Source: an uncultured Ilumatobacter sp.
Lineage (GTDB): Bacteria; Actinomycetota; Acidimicrobiia; Acidimicrobiales; Ilumatobacteraceae
Assembly: GCA_937891565.1 (NCBI GenBank)
Contig: CALAHA010000315.1
Coordinates: forward strand, 1 to 8,939
Length of the DNA stretch: 8,939 nucleotides
Reading direction: 5' to 3'
The notes beneath the pieces were generated by a model. That model saw nothing but the letters and a program-made list of their open reading frames with translations. It was not told where the DNA came from and made no database searches. This document shows, piece by piece, positions 1 through 5,422 of the stretch (positions are counted from its first letter, which is position 1; each line of letters opens with the position of its first letter). The position numbers were made by a program, and so were the translations under genes.

Positions 1-675
1 CTCGGCCATCCCGAACTCGATCGAGTCGTCGGGCGCGACGCCGTCGCTGAGCTCGAGGCTGCCACCTCTGGCGTGCGGAGTTACGGCCCTGAAGGGCAAA
101 TCACCCCCGAGGATCTGATTGATCAACCGACGGTCAGGGTGTTCATCGAGTCGCATGCGCTGCCACCGCAGATGTGGATCTTCGGTGCGGTTGACTTCAC
201 CGCGGCACTCGCCCGGGTCGCCAAAATCCTCGGGTACCGCGTCACGGTGTGCGACGCCCGCGAGGTCTTTGCCACCCGTCGGCGTTTCCCGATGGCCGAC
301 GAAGTCAAAGTCACCTGGCCGACGCCGGTGTTCGACGAGCACGGCGCCGAACTGGGCCCGAGAGATGCCGTGTGCATCCTCACGCACGACCCCAAGTTCG
401 ACGTGCCAGCCGTGCAGGGTGCATTGGCAACCCGTGTCGGCTACATCGGCGTGATGGGCAGTCGCAAAACACACGCAAAACGGATGGAGCGGCTTGTCGA
501 GGTCGGCGTGTTCGAACCCGGCGACATCGATCGCTTGATGTCACCAATCGGCCTCGACATCGGAGCGCGTACGCCAGAAGAAACCGCCGTGAGCATCTGT
601 GCCGAGATCATCGCTCGGCGAACCAACCGCAACGTCCCGAGCCTGCGCGACAGCTCGGGCGACATCCACAGCTGA
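1..675 (+). CDS. XdhC/CoxF-family molybdenum hydroxylase maturation protein, 5'-truncated by window edge
   Basis: The frame is open from base 1 with no stop, so the gene enters from the left; a GTG at 73 is in frame but is probably internal, because XdhC proteins carry a further N-terminal domain. XdhC-family proteins bind molybdenum cofactor, help its sulfuration and insert it into xanthine dehydrogenase or CO dehydrogenase-type enzymes in the cytoplasm. The visible 224 residues are the C-terminal Rossmann-like domain. Visible residues 60-66 (IFGAVDF) occupy the place of the usual GAGHV nucleotide loop, a variant I associate with actinobacterial members. Others are THDPKFD (128-134), YIGVMGSRKTH (148-158) and PIGLDIGARTPEETA (182-196), all family signatures. 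The molybdopterin nucleotidyltransferase and CoxG downstream support a role with a CO dehydrogenase-like enzyme. The client enzyme is not in the window, so xanthine dehydrogenase maturation remains possible. Confidence 0.92.
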   Translation, partial: LGHPELDRVVGRDAVAELEAATSGVRSYGPEGQITPEDLIDQPTVRVFIESHALPPQMWIFGAVDFTAALARVAKILGYRVTVCDAREVFATRRRFPMADEVKVTWPTPVFDEHGAELGPRDAVCILTHDPKFDVPAVQGALATRVGYIGVMGSRKTHAKRMERLVEVGVFEPGDIDRLMSPIGLDIGARTPEETAVSICAEIIARRTNRNVPSLRDSSGDIHS

Positions 676-753
676 ACGCCGGCTCCAGCCGAACGCTCAC
701 AGGGCAACCACCGCCGGCGAGCATCGACGCCAAGACGAAGCAGCGCAGCTCAA

Positions 754-1425
754 TCAGGCCGATGGGTCGCCGAAGGTGACGCGATTGACGCTCCGCTGCG
801 AGATCGTGTCGATCTCGACCGTGCGGCCGGTATTGACCGAATGCACGACAGCATTGTCGACCCCGAGGTACATCATCACGTGACCCGGGTAGTGGACGAG
901 GTCGCCAGCCATGGCAGACGAACGATCGACTTTAGTTGCGTTCCTGATCTGCGCACCGCTGACCCGTTGGAGTTCGACGCCAGATTCCTCCCAGGCGTAC
1001 GACGTGAGGCCCGAGCAGTCGAACCCTTTGTCTTTGACGCTGGTGTTGGTCCGGTACGGCACACCAATTTGTGTCATCGCGGCGAGTACGGCCCGCTGAT
1101 GATTGAGTGTGCTGTTCTTCCACGAATCGATCATGGCGAATTCGTCGTACCCCAGTTCGCGGGCTGCCAATCGAGCGGTCGCCGTCCGGTGCGTGGCATA
1201 GACGAGGTAGTCAGCGAGATCCTGGGAGGCCGCAAACGTCTCGTACGCCGCGACCGCCAGGTCGGCTTCGGTAGTGATCTCCGAGGCGAGGGCGTTGACC
1301 GGCAGTTCGGCTTGCTGGGCTGAGGCCGTGCCACTGAGGGCAATGGTTGCAATGATGGCAAGCGCTGCAGCCAGGCCGAGTTTGGCAGTGGCATGCAAGT
1401 GAGTCGAGAAGGTGAGTTCAGTCAT
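754..1425 (-). CDS. Secreted NlpC/P60-family peptidoglycan endopeptidase
   Basis: The 223-residue protein has a signal peptide: a hydrophobic stretch at residues 16-31 and a likely cleavage after ASA (34-36). Residues 37-105 look helical and match no domain I know. The C-terminal NlpC/P60 domain (about 108-215) shows the catalytic Cys in FDCSG (C137), the His in PGHVMMYLG (H182) and the third polar residue in VVHS (H195). The family cleaves peptide stems of peptidoglycan, usually at D-Glu-meso-DAP, outside the membrane, in cell separation or wall remodelling. The ATG at 1425 is preceded by AGGGA at 9 nt. The gene is convergent with xdhC (78 bp between stop codons) and divergent from the molybdenum operon, with which it shares the repeat-rich region 1426-1594. 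It interrupts what would otherwise be an xdhC-mocA-coxG run. Function is secure at family level; the exact bond cleaved is inference. Confidence 0.93.
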   Translation of the reverse strand: MTELTFSTHLHATAKLGLAAALAIIATIALSGTASAQQAELPVNALASEITTEADLAVAAYETFAASQDLADYLVYATHRTATARLAARELGYDEFAMIDSWKNSTLNHQRAVLAAMTQIGVPYRTNTSVKDKGFDCSGLTSYAWEESGVELQRVSGAQIRNATKVDRSSAMAGDLVHYPGHVMMYLGVDNAVVHSVNTGRTVEIDTISQRSVNRVTFGDPSA

Positions 1426-1452
1426 GTCTGCAAGTCCCTGGCCGGGTGTGCC

Positions 1453-1468
1453 GATCGATGTGTCGATC
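1453..1468. repeat. Inverted repeat in leader of the NlpC/P60 gene
   Basis: GATCGA and TCGATC form perfect 6-bp arms around TGTG. It lies 28 bp upstream of the NlpC/P60 start codon and inside the leader if the promoter at 1494-1523 is correct. It could be a small leader hairpin or an operator. GATCGA is a common word in this kind of genome, so chance is possible. Confidence 0.3.
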
Positions 1469-1477
1469 AGTCGAACT

Positions 1478-1488
1478 TTCGTGACGAA
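1478..1488. promoter_or_regulatory. Palindrome TTCGTGACGAA, possible operator
   Basis: A perfect 11-bp palindrome with 5-bp arms and one central base. It covers the predicted minus-strand transcription start (about 1487) of the NlpC/P60 gene, a usual site for a repressor. The bound protein is unknown. Confidence 0.3.
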
Positions 1489-1493
1489 TCAGC

Positions 1494-1523
1494 AACATAT
1501 CGTCATCAAACCGTCATACTCAA
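1494..1523 (-). promoter_or_regulatory. Candidate sigma-70-type promoter of the NlpC/P60 gene
   Basis: On the minus strand TTGAGT (1518-1523, 4 of 6 match to TTGACA) and TATGTT (1494-1499, 4 of 6 match to TATAAT) are 18 bp apart. This puts the start of transcription near 1487 with a leader of about 60 nt. The spacer 1500-1517 is almost exactly the first direct-repeat unit (1501-1517), so a protein bound there would lie on the promoter. Confidence 0.35.
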
Positions 1524-1558
1524 CCACTCTTGGGTAATTCTTGTCATCCAACCGTCAT
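1501..1558. promoter_or_regulatory. Two Pho-box-like direct-repeat units (GTCAT-N6-GTCAT twice)
   Basis: The 17-bp words CGTCATCAAACCGTCAT (1501-1517) and TGTCATCCAACCGTCAT (1542-1558) match at 15 of 17 positions. Each holds two GTCAT half-sites exactly 11 bp apart, and the units start 41 bp apart, near four helical turns. Direct repeats with 11-bp spacing are the binding mode of OmpR/PhoB-family response regulators; the E. coli Pho box has two CTGTCAT half-sites at the same 11-bp spacing. On the plus strand the sites are in Pho-box orientation for the mocA-coxG operon. The last half-site also forms the palindrome GTCAT-GA-ATGAC (1554-1565). The regulator could be PhoB/PhoP/RegX3-like, or MtrA-like since MtrA controls wall hydrolases in actinobacteria. 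Confidence 0.5.
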
Positions 1559-1594
1559 GAATGACAGGAATGATATTCGTGCCAGACTCTCGAT

Positions 1595-2233
1595 ATGTCG
1601 ACCGAAAATCCGGAACAAGCAGGCCCAACGCGGCCATCGACGGTCGCCGTGCTCCTCGCCGCCGGAGCTGGTTCGCGCTTCCTCGACGTGCGGCACAAAC
1701 TTCTCGCCGCGCTCGAGGCACACGGTAAGTTGGTGATCGAGCGGTCGCTTTGCAACCTCATCGATGCCCAGATCGGCCCGATTCTGGTGATCACGGGGGC
1801 GCTCACCCGGTTCGACCTCGCAGCGCACCCAACAGTGGCCGCGTACCTCGCAGACCCAAATGTCACCACGCACCACAATCCAATGTGGGCTGACGGACAA
1901 AGCACGTCGATCCGGGTCGCCATCAATGCAGCGCGACAGATCGGCGCAGAAGCTGTGGTCGTCGGCCTTGCCGATCAACCCTTCATCACGCCCGACGCGT
2001 GGCGCTCTGTGGCAGCAGGGTTGGGGCCCATCACCGTCGCCACGTACGATGGTCAACGCGGCAACCCAGTTCGACTCCATGCAGATGTATGGGATCAGCT
2101 GCCGCACGATGGAGACGTCGGGGCTCGCTCACTCATGCAGCGTCACCCCGAGCTCGTCACCGAAGTATCGTGCAGTGGTTCGTCAGCAGACATCGACACC
2201 TTGGAGGACCTGCACCGATGGCAGAGCAACTGA
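1595..2233 (+). CDS. MobA/MocA-like molybdopterin nucleotidyltransferase, probably CTP-specific
   Basis: This 212-residue protein has the MobA-like NTP transferase fold. The N-terminal loop is LAAGAGSRF (21-29) followed by HKLL (34-37). LAAG rather than LAGG is the pattern of MocA, which joins CMP to molybdopterin to make the cytosine dinucleotide cofactor used by CO dehydrogenase and related enzymes. The metal-binding motif is ADQP (126-129). GQRGNPV (153-159), GDVGARSL (173-180) and the C-terminal DIDT (199-202) are also typical. The start at 1595 has no clear Shine-Dalgarno sequence, and a weak -10-like TGATAT lies at 1571-1576, so a very short or leaderless transcript is possible. It is the first gene of the five-gene run, and its 3' end overlaps the coxG start by 16 nt. 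Nucleotide specificity is inferred from the motif and the neighbours. Confidence 0.88.
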   Translation: MSTENPEQAGPTRPSTVAVLLAAGAGSRFLDVRHKLLAALEAHGKLVIERSLCNLIDAQIGPILVITGALTRFDLAAHPTVAAYLADPNVTTHHNPMWADGQSTSIRVAINAARQIGAEAVVVGLADQPFITPDAWRSVAAGLGPITVATYDGQRGNPVRLHADVWDQLPHDGDVGARSLMQRHPELVTEVSCSGSSADIDTLEDLHRWQSN

Positions 2234-2910
2234 TCAATGAATTCACTGTCAATCGTCCAATCGACGAGGCGTGGCCGATCATCACCGATGTTGAGCGCAT
2301 CGCTCCGTGCCTCCCCGGTGCGCAACTGACCGAGATTCGCCAGACCGACGACGGTGAAATGTATGCCGGCAACGTGAAGGTCAAGCTCGGAGCAATCGCC
2401 ACCGAGTTCAGGGGCGAAGCGTTCTTTCTCGAGCGCGACGACGCCAACTACACCTGCAAACTCAACGGCCAGGGCCGCGACACCAAGGGCCGCGGCAATG
2501 CCTCTGCCGATATCGCAGCACACGCCGAGAGCATCTCGCCGACCAGCACGAAGGTCACCGTGACGACCGATCTGCACATCACTGGCAAGATTGCTCAGTT
2601 TGGCCGCGGCATCCTCGGTGATGTCAGCACCAAGCTGATCGACCAGTTCGCTCAGAACCTCAACGAGATGATCGATGCCGATGGCGTCGATGCTCTTCCA
2701 GCCGACGCAGCGGGCGAGTCCGATACTCCCGTGGCCGAGGTACCAGCCAATGATTCACCTGCCCAGCCGACCATCCGCAAGATCGACGGACCCGCGGCCG
2801 AAGCAATCGACCTGATGGAAATGGGTGGATCGTCAATCGCCAAGCGCGCCGCGCCTGCGGTTGCTGCGCTTTTACTGCTCCTGCTGCTCCTTCGTCGCCG
2901 CCGGAGCTAA
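2218..2910 (+). CDS. coxG: CoxG-like SRPBCC-fold protein with C-terminal membrane anchor
   Basis: The start is ATG 2218, with GGAGG at 2203-2207 inside the previous gene; the open frame runs further upstream but the CoxG domain begins here. The protein has 230 residues. Residues 1-152 form the CoxG (SRPBCC) domain, with VNRPIDEAW (11-19), CLPGAQL (31-37), GRGNASA (91-97) and GKIAQFGRG (123-131). Residues 155-195 are an acidic Ala/Pro-rich linker. Residues 211-225 are a hydrophobic tail ending in eight leucines, followed by RRRRS. In Oligotropha, CoxG recruits CO dehydrogenase to the membrane; work in mycobacteria points to quinone binding and delivery. The same family also serves other molybdenum hydroxylases. 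It is cotranscribed with the MocA-like gene and overlaps DUF501 by one base (TAATG). No CO dehydrogenase subunit lies in the window, so the partner enzyme is open. Confidence 0.9.
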   Translation: MAEQLINEFTVNRPIDEAWPIITDVERIAPCLPGAQLTEIRQTDDGEMYAGNVKVKLGAIATEFRGEAFFLERDDANYTCKLNGQGRDTKGRGNASADIAAHAESISPTSTKVTVTTDLHITGKIAQFGRGILGDVSTKLIDQFAQNLNEMIDADGVDALPADAAGESDTPVAEVPANDSPAQPTIRKIDGPAAEAIDLMEMGGSSIAKRAAPAVAALLLLLLLLRRRRS

Positions 2911-3404
2911 TGGACGACCGAGCTCGCGTCGAGGAGCTGATCGGCCGCCCACCGCGAGGTGCTTTCGACGTCGTCGTGCGCACTGGCGAGGGCGACCCGG
3001 TTGTTGTTCGCAACGCCCCGTTCCTCGGCGACGGCACACCAATGCCCACTCGCTACTACCTCGTTGGTACCGACCTCGTGCGGGCCATCAGTCGCATCGA
3101 GGCAGTCGGCGGCGTTCGCCAGTCTGAAGCCGATCTCGATCCGGCCGACATCGCGAGCGCACATGCCGCCTACGAGGCCGAACGAGACACAGCCATTCCC
3201 GCGGATCATGTTGGACCTCGACCGTCCGGCGGCGTCGGTGGGACTCGACAAGGTGTCAAGTGCCTCCACGCTCATGTGGCACATCTGCTCGCTGGCGGCC
3301 ACGACGTGGTCGGTGAATGGACGCTCGCTCGGCTCGGCAATGACCGTGGCACGCTCGACGGCTTGCAGCCGCCCGCACCTCACATCGATGAGGTCACACC
3401 GTGA
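2910..3404 (+). CDS. DUF501 family protein
   Basis: This 164-residue protein carries the two signatures of DUF501. They are RNAPFLGDGTPMPTRYYLVG (34-53) and GGVGGTRQGVKCLHAH (107-122), with DRARVEELIGRPPRG at the N terminus and the ending AHLLAGGHDVVGEW. C118, H120, H122 and H125 make a Cys/His group that could bind metal, but no activity is established for the family. In many actinobacteria DUF501 sits between ftsB and ppx behind eno; Mycobacterium tuberculosis Rv1023-Rv1026 is an example. Here the ppx-like neighbour is kept but eno and ftsB are replaced by mocA and coxG. The start codon shares one base with the coxG stop, so translation is probably coupled. Residues 140-164 vary and look unstructured. 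Family assignment is firm; function is unknown. Confidence 0.9.
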   Translation: MDDRARVEELIGRPPRGAFDVVVRTGEGDPVVVRNAPFLGDGTPMPTRYYLVGTDLVRAISRIEAVGGVRQSEADLDPADIASAHAAYEAERDTAIPADHVGPRPSGGVGGTRQGVKCLHAHVAHLLAGGHDVVGEWTLARLGNDRGTLDGLQPPAPHIDEVTP

Positions 3405-3946
3405 CTCCAAATCCCATGACTCCGAATGACATCGCACCCGGTTCGCTCTTTGTGGCAATCGCTGACGACAAAGTTGACATCTCCATGACGGGCGGCGGAG
3501 CATGGACGATTCCTCTCGGACCGCAGTCGCTGTTCGATGGCGTGTTGGAACAACGCGACACGCCATCTCCGTCGCACCTCACCAACGCACTTGGTTTCAT
3601 CCACGACTACTTCGATGACATCGTCGTGTTGGCGCCATCGGTTCTCGCCGCGCCGTCAGTCACTGCGACCGGCCCATACGCAGTTGGCCTCGCTCGAGTC
3701 GAACTCGGCAACGAACACGTGCCGACCGGCTACCACCTCCAGCGAGCTGATGCCGATGAGGTCTTCCGGACGCTGGTCGCTGAACCGAGGGCTGAGCGGT
3801 TGCATAACCCTGGGCTTGCTCCAAGCGACGTCGACACGATCATTGGCACACTCTGCATCGTGCTCGCGATCATGCGACGATTGGACCTCGGCCGACTGGC
3901 CATTCAGAACGACATGCAGATCCACGAAAACGAACCTTCGATATGA
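3401..3946 (+). CDS. Ppx/GppA-related protein, half length and degenerate
   Basis: The GTG start at 3401 forms a GTGA overlap with DUF501 and has GAGG at 3390-3393; ATG 3416 is an alternative. The 181 residues align by eye with the second domain of Ppx/GppA exopolyphosphatase/pppGpp phosphatases. TIPLGPQSLFDGVL (36-49) matches the segment after the glycine loop. VTATGPYAVGLARVELG (87-103) matches the GTAGT-TTLA segment, and TGYHLQRADADEVFRTL (109-125) the HGxxL segment. HNPGLAPSDVDTIIGT (135-150) plus IMRRLDLGRLAI (157-168) match the PGL-ERADVI-G and LGL-L-V ends. The roughly 110-residue N-terminal half is missing, as is the DIGGGS loop (here AIADDKVDI, 19-27). It is therefore probably not an active phosphatase; a regulatory or binding role is inference. 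Its place right after DUF501, where ppx normally lies, supports the relationship. Confidence 0.6.
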   Translation: MTPNPMTPNDIAPGSLFVAIADDKVDISMTGGGAWTIPLGPQSLFDGVLEQRDTPSPSHLTNALGFIHDYFDDIVVLAPSVLAAPSVTATGPYAVGLARVELGNEHVPTGYHLQRADADEVFRTLVAEPRAERLHNPGLAPSDVDTIIGTLCIVLAIMRRLDLGRLAIQNDMQIHENEPSI

Positions 3947-4566
3947 CACTGAGGCATCCGTCGCGCTCGTCTGCGCCCGCCAGCCTCCACGGCCGCCGAA
4001 TCGTCATGCGACCGTTGGCTGCTGGTGACTTCCGTGCGTGGAGTGAAGTCCGGGCACACAACGAGGAATGGCTCACCACATGGGAGCCACGTCGCAACCC
4101 CAGCCTGCCTGATCCCACCGTTGAACGGTCAGCATTCAGTGCTCGCTGCGCTCAGCGTGACCGCGACCGGACAGTTGGCGTTGCCTACCAATTCGGCCTC
4201 TTTATAGGTGATCAGGTCGCCGGGGAAGTCAACTTAAACAACGTCATCCGGGGGGCCATGCAATCAGGCACCATTGGCTACTGGATCGATCAGCGCCACG
4301 CCGGACACGGATACGTAGCAGAAGGCGTCTTGGCACTGATTCGCTATGCATTCGAAACGCTCGGTCTGCACCGCGTCGAAATTTGTATTGTGCCACGCAA
4401 CACAAACAGCCGTCGCGTGATGGAGAAGCTGGCAATCCGTGACGAAGGAACCGCCCAGCGATACCTCGAGATCAACGGCAAATGGGAAGACCACATTCGC
4501 TACGGAATGACCGCCGAAGAGTGGCGCGCCCGCTGCGGTGAGTTGATCAACACGTGGTTGGGTTGA
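3943..4566 (+). CDS. GNAT acetyltransferase, RimJ/RimL type
   Basis: A 207-residue protein that starts in an ATGA overlap with the Ppx-like gene; there is no separate Shine-Dalgarno sequence, so coupling is likely. An N-terminal extension (1-16) precedes the GNAT fold. GRRIVMRPLAAGDF (17-30) is the beta1-alpha1 start. Motif A is IGYWIDQRHAGHGYVAEGV (111-129), with R118-x-x-G-x-G/A for acetyl-CoA pyrophosphate. RVEICIVPRNTNSRRVMEKL (144-163) is motif B. The usual LGF after EK is LAI here. RimJ/RimL enzymes acetylate N-terminal amino groups of ribosomal proteins, but many relatives act on small molecules or antibiotics; the substrate cannot be read from sequence. It is the last gene of the five-gene run, and its final codons and stop lie inside a perfect hairpin (4536-4577). 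Confidence 0.88.
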   Translation: MTLRHPSRSSAPASLHGRRIVMRPLAAGDFRAWSEVRAHNEEWLTTWEPRRNPSLPDPTVERSAFSARCAQRDRDRTVGVAYQFGLFIGDQVAGEVNLNNVIRGAMQSGTIGYWIDQRHAGHGYVAEGVLALIRYAFETLGLHRVEICIVPRNTNSRRVMEKLAIRDEGTAQRYLEINGKWEDHIRYGMTAEEWRARCGELINTWLG

Positions 4567-4577
4567 TCAACTCACCG
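4536..4577 (+). terminator. Perfect 16-bp hairpin across the acetyltransferase stop, likely operon terminator
   Basis: Arm CGGTGAGTTGATCAAC (4536-4551) pairs perfectly with 4562-4577 around the 10-nt loop ACGTGGTTGG. Each arm also contains the palindrome GTTGATCAAC. No T-run follows, as is common for hairpins in high-GC actinobacteria. A second hairpin, CCGTC-ACGA-GACGG (4590-4603), lies just downstream in the gap before the convergent gene ending at 4621. Together they could end transcription from both sides. Confidence 0.55.
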
Positions 4578-4620
4578 ACCGGCCTTCCGCCGTCACGAGA
4601 CGGTATGCAGTACCTGGTGT

Positions 4621-4959
4621 TCAGTAGGTGACAAGACCAGCGTTATCGCGGGCCTGACGAAGTGCAGCGGCACGATCTTGTCGCATCGCCGTGCGACGCT
4701 TCCACATTTTGGTCTTCCAGTGCGGCTTGGTTGCAGAGCGCTTGGCCAACTTGTTCTTGGCCACTTCGGGATCGCGGTGGTGCATGGGCTTCCATGCCTC
4801 ACCCGGCTCATGAACATCGGCGGGGTCGGTTCCGCCAAAAATCTCCTTCGCAGCGTGCTGTAGTTCCACATGGATCCGATGCCGCTCTGAATGAGCGTGC
4901 GCTCGCACCTCTTGCTTGATTTGCATCGGAACTTCAAGATCCCGGTTGCGTTGGCTCAT
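4621..4959 (-). CDS. Small basic His-rich protein of unknown function
   Basis: I do not recognise this 112-residue protein. It is supported by a perfect Shine-Dalgarno sequence, AGGAGGT, 4 nt before the ATG (on the plus strand ACCTCCT at 4964-4970). It has no signal peptide, membrane segment or cysteine. Residues 20-35 are rich in His, Arg and Glu (AHAHSERHRIHVELQH) and look helical. A central DPADVHEPGEAWKPMHHRDPE stretch (45-65) is likely a loop. Residues 66-105 are strongly basic and probably helical (KNKLAKRSATKPHWKTKMWK, 68-87, then RQDRAAALRQAR). The charge suggests contact with nucleic acid or ribosome, which is inference only. It is convergent with the acetyltransferase gene (54 bp apart) and has a long gene-free region upstream. 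Confidence 0.7.
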   Translation of the reverse strand: MSQRNRDLEVPMQIKQEVRAHAHSERHRIHVELQHAAKEIFGGTDPADVHEPGEAWKPMHHRDPEVAKNKLAKRSATKPHWKTKMWKRRTAMRQDRAAALRQARDNAGLVTY

Positions 4960-5422
4960 TGCTACCTCCTGCTTTTCGCCGTTTCCCTGTCGTTTCGCTG
5001 GTGTTCACCGGCGATTCGACAGCTCCGCAGCGCTGTGGTTTCGGTTGCTTGCATTCATTACGGTAGTGCACGCCGAGTGTCACAAATCGGAAATTGGTGT
5101 AACGGTTCTGCGCGATTGTCACCCCGCTGGCACGAGTGTGGGAGATGCCACTTCAAACAAAGTGAACACCCTGCCGCCGCCACGGGCCACCGGCGAGCTC
5201 CGCTCTCCAGGGCAACTAGTTCGGGCGATTTCGCTTGTGCTCCCGCTGGCGTGTGCTCCAAGATCGCTGCAGTGAAATGACGCGTCGCAAGCGGCTGCCT
5301 CAGAAAACGGCAGAGCAGATCAGGCGGCAAATGAGTTAACTCGGCTGCTCGATCGTGCCGCGTTCGGCCCGGAGTGAGTCGATGATGACGAGATGTACCG
5401 GCGCGCTCGAGAGCGCGTCGAT
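4960..5422. other. Gene-poor stretch of about 460 bp
   Basis: No reading frame here has a convincing start site or a recognisable product, on either strand. It contains the leader of the small basic gene (Shine-Dalgarno at 4964-4970), a weak minus-strand GTGACA upstream of TAATGA around 5055-5085, a short inverted repeat CACTT-N6-AAGTG at 5149-5164, and the hairpin 5402-5417. No tRNA or known structured RNA was seen. An unannotated small RNA or a decayed gene cannot be excluded. Confidence 0.5.
5402..5417 (-). terminator. GC-rich hairpin after the minus-strand enoyl-CoA hydratase gene
   Basis: CGCGCTC and GAGCGCG are perfect 7-bp arms separated by GA; as RNA this would be a 6-bp stem with a 4-nt loop. 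It lies 5 bp beyond the stop codon of the minus-strand gene ending at 5423. No T-run follows on either strand. Confidence 0.4.

Noticed and set aside
677..719. CGCCGGC and GCCGGCG inverted repeat between xdhC and the NlpC/P60 gene
   Set aside because: Arms are 7 bp with a 29-nt loop and a self-complementary GCCGGC core common in GC-rich DNA; too weak to call a terminator.
841..1323. Plus-strand frame opposite the NlpC/P60 gene
   Set aside because: Antisense shadow of a gene with clear signal peptide and catalytic motifs.
1544..2107. Minus-strand frame opposite the mocA-like gene
   Set aside because: Antisense shadow; the plus-strand product has all nucleotidyltransferase motifs.
1999..2217. 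Upstream extension of the CoxG frame
   Set aside because: It overlaps the mocA-like gene in another frame and precedes the start of the CoxG domain; ATG 2218 has GGAGG at the right distance.
5092..5165. tRNA-like text (TTGGTGTAACGG followed by TTCAAAC)
   Set aside because: The D-loop resemblance is real, but no acceptor stem pairs, no anticodon arm fits and no GGTTCGAATCC T-arm is present.
4891..5280. Two overlapping plus-strand open frames (4891-5280 and 4916-5275)
   Set aside because: Both begin inside the well-supported minus-strand small gene and give cysteine-rich, pattern-free products; neither has a ribosome site.
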